Origin: Dehalococcoidia bacterium
GTDB lineage: Bacteria; Chloroflexota; Dehalococcoidia; JAUYDP01
Assembly (NCBI GenBank): GCA_030691805.1
Contig: JAUYDP010000105.1
Span: forward strand, 1-8,470
Reading direction: 5' to 3'
Length of the DNA stretch: 8,470 nucleotides
Under the pieces are notes generated by a model. That model saw only the letters and a program-made list of their open reading frames with translations. It did no database searches and was not told the DNA's origin. Made by a program: the position numbers and the translations under genes. This document shows positions 5,252-8,470 of the stretch, piece by piece. How positions within the stretch are numbered: position 1 is the stretch's first letter; each line of letters opens with the position of its first letter.

Positions 5252-7012
5252 CTAGGGGAAAATGATCCGCCCCGCCTTCACGTCCAGCACCCCGCTTGGC
5301 GTCATCCGCAACGCGGGGATAGAGGCGAAGCTGAGGAAGACGACGGAGAAGAGGGGCGCTTCCAGCGGACAGCCGCGGTCCTGGAGCCAGCGTGTCATGC
5401 CGTCCATCTGGGCGGCCACCTCGGCCATAGGAGCGGCCGGCATCACCCCTCCTATGGGGCACGAGAATTCGGCGGCGGTGCGGCCACCGTCTACCAGGAC
5501 CATTCCGCCACCCATCTTTTTAGCCCGTTCCAGGGCCATGACCATCTCCTCTTCGCTGTATCCGATTACCATAGCCTTGTGGTGGTCATGGGCGATGGTC
5601 GTGGCCAGGCCGCCGAAACGCAAACCAAGGCCCGAGAGAAAAGCGGTTATGAAGCCATCCCCGGCCTTATTGACCAGGGCCACTTTTGCTACATCCTGAT
5701 CGGGATCAAGACACAACTGGCCTCCCTGCACCGGCAGCGTCACATCCCGCCTCTGGGTGAGCACCTTATGGCCCAGGTGGATGGCGGGCACCGTATCTGT
5801 TCTTTCGTCGGAGGTGGCTGCCACACGGAAATCGGCAGTAGTTATCATTTTACGAGGCCAGCGTCCATCCCGCCAGGGAAGCTTCACCCAGGATTCCAAC
5901 GACAGCCCAAACGGCCTTAATAGCTGGCCCTCTGAAGCGACAACCTGCCCGCGGCAGATGACCAGCTCAGGGGTCGGCTTGCTCAAATCGGACACCAAAT
6001 TCATGTCAGCGTAGCGTCCAGGGGCGATGCCTCCAATATGGCTATCGAGGCCCAGGTAGGTGGCCGGGTTAATGGTAGACATCTGGATGGCCTTGACCGG
6101 TGGTATCCCGCCCTCTACTGCGGCGGTTATTACCTGGTCCATGTAGCCGCGCGCCATGAGGTCCGGTGGGAAAACCGAGTCTGGGGTAAGCATGACCCGG
6201 CCGGTGTCCAATTCAGGATGGTCTTGGAAGGTCATAGCTAACACCTCCATGTCGGCCCGGATGGAGCCATGCCGTATCATAGTGTAGAGGCCCAGCCTCA
6301 TCCGTTCGACGACCTCTTGGGCGGTAATACTCTCGTGGCAGGAGGTTAACCCGGCTGCAACCAGGGCTGCTAGCTTGGACCCCGAGGCTCCCGCGGTGTG
6401 TCCCTCAATCCGCTTCCCCAGGGCCCGGGCAGCCTCCATTTCGTCCAGCAATTGGTCTTCTTGGGCCAGAAGCCGGACCCAGGGGATAAGCTCGCTCAGT
6501 CCCAGTATGCGCTTCCTTCTCAGGTATTTCCGGACCTGCTGGGTAGAGAGGATGGAATCTCCCTCCCATTGAGGGAACTGTGGCGTTGCCGGAGGCAGCC
6601 CGATATACAGGTGGAACGGAATCTTGTCAGCTAGGTCCAGCAAGAGGTCCAGGCCGGGTGAGCCCAGGGCCCCCAGCAGATCGTGGCTCTCTGTATAAGC
6701 GCCCACTGTGCCCCTTGGCAGGGCGGCTTCAGCTAACGTCAAGGGGTGCTGGAAGAAGTCCAGATGACCGTGTGCGTCAATGAAGCCGGGCGTCAGGAAG
6801 AGGCCCTTGCCGTCAAGTACCGTGGTGTCCGGGCCGGTTTCCGGCCGCCTGCCGCCCACGTAGGCGATGCGCTCGCCCCAGGTGGCTACCGTCTGACCCT
6901 CCAGTATCTCGCCGGTGTAGACGTTTACCAGCCGGCAGTTCTCTAAAATGAGCCGGGCAGGACGGCGTCCCAGGGCCACGTCCATTAAAGCCTTCATCTC
7001 TCGCTTGCTCAT
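5252..7012 (-). CDS. ade: Adenine deaminase, divergent (amidohydrolase superfamily)
   Basis: The 586-residue protein matches the layout of bacterial adenine deaminase (adenine to hypoxanthine plus ammonia; purine salvage, cytoplasmic). Order: N-terminal beta domain with LILENCRLVNVYTGEI (21-36); metal-binding HxH in GFIDAHGHL (H81, H83); SELIPWV with E174; IEGHTAGASGSKL with H205; TSCHES with H227; TPD with D278; and INPATYLGLDSHIGGIAPGRYAD (314-336). The family's own C-terminal domain follows: FITAFLSGLGLRFGGLATTIAHDHHKAMVIG (454-484) and MGGGMVLVDGG (500-510). Departures from family consensus as I recall it: DPHEIANV appears as TESHDLLGA (107-115), and the usual TDD is TPD. It may therefore act on a related substrate. 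ATG at 7012-7010 has GAGGAG at 7017-7022. It stands alone between two repeat-filled gaps. Confidence 0.85.
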   Translation of the reverse strand: MSKREMKALMDVALGRRPARLILENCRLVNVYTGEILEGQTVATWGERIAYVGGRRPETGPDTTVLDGKGLFLTPGFIDAHGHLDFFQHPLTLAEAALPRGTVGAYTESHDLLGALGSPGLDLLLDLADKIPFHLYIGLPPATPQFPQWEGDSILSTQQVRKYLRRKRILGLSELIPWVRLLAQEDQLLDEMEAARALGKRIEGHTAGASGSKLAALVAAGLTSCHESITAQEVVERMRLGLYTMIRHGSIRADMEVLAMTFQDHPELDTGRVMLTPDSVFPPDLMARGYMDQVITAAVEGGIPPVKAIQMSTINPATYLGLDSHIGGIAPGRYADMNLVSDLSKPTPELVICRGQVVASEGQLLRPFGLSLESWVKLPWRDGRWPRKMITTADFRVAATSDERTDTVPAIHLGHKVLTQRRDVTLPVQGGQLCLDPDQDVAKVALVNKAGDGFITAFLSGLGLRFGGLATTIAHDHHKAMVIGYSEEEMVMALERAKKMGGGMVLVDGGRTAAEFSCPIGGVMPAAPMAEVAAQMDGMTRWLQDRGCPLEAPLFSVVFLSFASIPALRMTPSGVLDVKAGRIIFP

Positions 7013-7064
7013 AGCGCTCCTCGTTTACTTAAAGCCAGTTTATCTCACGTGGGTACGTTCATCT

Positions 7065-7200
7065 ACCACAGAGATCGCGGAGATCGCGGAGAAATAAAAT
7101 AATTCTTTGCGCTCTTTGCGTGCTCCGTGGTGAAACAATCGGGATTGGTGAAAAGGCGAGTGAGTGATTAACCACAGAGACCACGGAGAGCACAGAGATA
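7065..7200. repeat. CCACAGAG-family dispersed repeat, inverted plus direct copies
   Basis: ACCACAGAG (7065-7073) pairs with CTCCGTGGT (7123-7131), 8 of 9, bounding an imperfect inverted repeat. Inside it GAGATCGCG is repeated in tandem (7071-7079, then AGATCGCGGAG from 7081). A further direct copy, ACCACAGAGACCACGGAGAG followed by CACAGAG, runs from 7171 to 7197. Such elements are widespread between genes in many environmental bacterial genomes. No transposase is attached. Confidence 0.6.
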
Positions 7201-7237
7201 TTGTTTAGGATTCTGCTATGAAAATGAATCCGGGCAA

Positions 7238-7285
7238 GTGGCACAGGCCTCTGGCCTGTGCGAACAGGCGTCCCGCCTGTTCCAC
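7238..7285. repeat. Double-hairpin palindromic repeat with closing stem
   Basis: Two adjacent perfect 21-nt hairpins: GCACAGGCC-TCT-GGCCTGTGC (7241-7261) and GAACAGGCG-TCC-CGCCTGTTC (7262-7282), each with 9-bp arms and a 3-nt loop. An outer GTG (7238-7240) pairs with CAC (7283-7285), so the unit can fold as a closed three-way junction. The two hairpins share ACAGGC/GCCTGT, suggesting one arose from the other. No T-run follows on either strand, so it looks like a REP-type element rather than a terminator. Confidence 0.75.
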
Positions 7286-7379
7286 TTCTGTAGAGGAGAC
7301 AGGTTTTCAACCCCGGTGGTGCCCCGGAGAGGCCTGAGGAACTGTGGTGAAATAACCGTGGTAGGTCACCTGGCGTTGT

Positions 7380-8470
7380 TTAGCGGCCTTTTAGCAGGGC
7401 TTTAGCCTGGGCTAACGCCTCCTTAACGCGAATTGGGGCGGTACCCCCCAGCACGTCACGGGCCGCCAGTGAGGAGGCTACGGTGATTGAACTTACACCC
7501 CAGTCAAAATGCGGCGAGAACCGCTGATACTCTTCAAGCGAGAGGTCCTCCAGGGCTTTGCCTGCTGTGGAAGCGTAGGCCACGAGCGCCCCGACCGTAC
7601 GGTGGGCCTCTCGGAAGGGCACCCCCTTTCCGGCCAGGTAATCCGCCAGGTCGGTCGCCAGGATATAGCCAGCACCGGCGGCACTGGCCATAGCTTCAGT
7701 CTTAAAGCGCAGGCTCGCCAGCATGGGTGTGAAGACCTCTAGCGTTGAAAGCAGGGTGTCCACCGCTCCGAAGAATGCCTCTTTGTCTTCTTGCAGGTCC
7801 CGGTTGTAGGCAAGGGGCAGGCCCTTTAGCGTGGTAAGAAGGCCCATGAGGTGGCCGTAGACGCGCCCGGTTTTTCCCCGGGCCAGTTCAGCTATATCTG
7901 GGTTCTTCTTCTGGGGCATGATGCTGCTGCCAGTGGCAAAGGCGTCGTCCATCTCCACGAAGCCGAACTCCTCGCTGGACCATAGCACCAGCTCCTCCGA
8001 GAGCCTGGAAAGATGCATCATGGTGATAGAGGCGCCGGCCAGATACTCCACCAGGAAGTCCCGGTCGGAGACGGCGTCTATGCTGTTGGCGCTGATCCGG
8101 CTGAACCCCAGCTCCCGGGCCAGGGACTCCCGGTCAATGGGGTACGGCACGCCTGCCAGCGCCCCGCTGCCCAACGGCATGACGTCCGTCCGCCGGCGGC
8201 AGTCCAGGAAGCGCTCCTTGTCCCGCTGGAGCATATGGAAGTAGGCTAACAGATGGTGGGCCAAGAGGACCGGCTGCGCCCGTTGAAGGTGGGTGTAGCC
8301 TGGCATGGCGGACTCCATGTGCTGTTCTGCCAGGTTCAGGAAGGCCCGCTGCACGTCTTCTAGCTGCGCTACGGTCTGGTCTATGGCTTCCAGGGCGTAG
8401 AGCCGAATATCCAGGGCCACCTGGTCGTTGCGGGAGCGGGCGGTGTGTAGCTTTCCAGCTACAGGCCCAA
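7380..8470 (-). CDS. argH: Argininosuccinate lyase, 5' end outside window
   Basis: The last 362 residues of argininosuccinate lyase, which splits argininosuccinate into arginine and fumarate in the final step of arginine synthesis; cytoplasmic homotetramer of the fumarase/aspartase superfamily. All three conserved regions of the superfamily are visible: HTARSRNDQVALD at the visible N-terminus (about 8446-8409), PGYTHLQRAQPV with the family's catalytic His, and the flexible loop signature GSSIMPQKKNPDIAEL with the catalytic Ser. The reading frame is open to the window edge, so the GTG near 8420, inside the conserved SRNDQV motif, is not the start. Usual length is about 460 residues, so roughly 100 N-terminal residues are missing. 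It ends at TAA (7382-7380). Whether argG or other arg genes lie upstream cannot be seen. Confidence 0.97.
   Translation of the reverse strand, partial: GPVAGKLHTARSRNDQVALDIRLYALEAIDQTVAQLEDVQRAFLNLAEQHMESAMPGYTHLQRAQPVLLAHHLLAYFHMLQRDKERFLDCRRRTDVMPLGSGALAGVPYPIDRESLARELGFSRISANSIDAVSDRDFLVEYLAGASITMMHLSRLSEELVLWSSEEFGFVEMDDAFATGSSIMPQKKNPDIAELARGKTGRVYGHLMGLLTTLKGLPLAYNRDLQEDKEAFFGAVDTLLSTLEVFTPMLASLRFKTEAMASAAGAGYILATDLADYLAGKGVPFREAHRTVGALVAYASTAGKALEDLSLEEYQRFSPHFDWGVSSITVASSLAARDVLGGTAPIRVKEALAQAKALLKGR

Larger units (their letters stand above)
7013..7379. other. 367-bp intergenic region without genes
   Basis: Between the argH stop and the ade start there is no credible gene. It holds the ade RBS, CCACAGAG-family repeats at 7065-7200 and a double hairpin at 7238-7285. 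I see no convincing -35/-10 for ade and no intrinsic terminator for argH. An open frame crossing the repeats on the minus strand (7059-7310) has the composition of translated repeat and is not called. Confidence 0.75.

Noticed and set aside
5142..5462. 106-codon minus-strand open frame overlapping the 3' end of ade
   Set aside because: It overlaps the conserved C-terminal domain of ade in another frame and continues into the repeat region; its arginine-rich composition is typical of a shadow frame.
7238..7285. Twin hairpins as an argH terminator
   Set aside because: The stems are strong but no T-run follows on the minus strand, and they lie about 95 nt past the argH stop.
7059..7310. 83-codon minus-strand open frame upstream of ade
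   Set aside because: It runs through the CCACAGAG repeats and the twin hairpins; its translation (for example SVLSVVSVVNH, RTGQRPVP) is translated repeat, with no protein family resemblance.
8418..8420. GTG near 8420 as the argH start
   Set aside because: It encodes the Val in the conserved SRNDQV motif, and the frame continues in conserved ArgH sequence to the window edge.

Overview
This window is bacterial DNA of moderately high GC (roughly 58% by eye). It splits into an accessory block (about 1-3400) and a metabolic block (about 3500-8470). Genus cannot be read from it. VapC-type modules, GTG starts, CCACAGAG-type intergenic repeats, a divergent adenine deaminase and a PYROXD2-like oxidoreductase would fit a Chloroflexota/Dehalococcoidia-like genome, but this is a weak guess.

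Accessory block: four complete toxin-antitoxin (TA) modules lie within 3.4 kb. Three are Phd/YefM-type antitoxin plus PIN-domain VapC toxin pairs on the minus strand: 827-18, 1739-1027 and 3398-2687. One is a MazEF pair on the plus strand (1904-2487). Modules 2 and 3 are paralogues, with toxins about 60% identical by eye. Both have two copies of a GTRGCYAC-centred operator spaced exactly 21 bp and placed identically over the -35 and -10 boxes. Module 1 is more distant and lacks this operator. MazEF has its own 8-bp inverted repeat over the -10 region. In all four modules the antitoxin starts with ATG behind a good ribosome-binding site and a leader of about 25 nt. The toxin starts with GTG, overlapping or abutting the antitoxin stop. 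Directly after mazF, in the same frame, is a 5'-truncated remnant of a YgjP-like (DUF45) zinc metallopeptidase, a scar of a lost gene.

Metabolic block, all on the minus strand: the 3' three-quarters of argH (argininosuccinate lyase, arginine synthesis; its 5' end is outside the window), then a divergent adenine deaminase (purine salvage), then a phytoene-desaturase/PYROXD2-like FAD oxidoreductase. Gaps of 200-370 bp separate them, so they are probably separate transcription units. The gaps hold repeats: CCACAGAG-family elements, a double hairpin at 7238-7285, and 10-bp tandem units in two opposing arrays flanked by CCATGG at 5083-5209. The oxidoreductase has an extended -10 promoter at the edge of that last repeat.

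Nothing here is clearly a new multi-gene system. The most informative signals are the shared 21-bp operator architecture, the ATG/GTG start asymmetry in all four TA modules, the peptidase scar, and the organised intergenic repeats.
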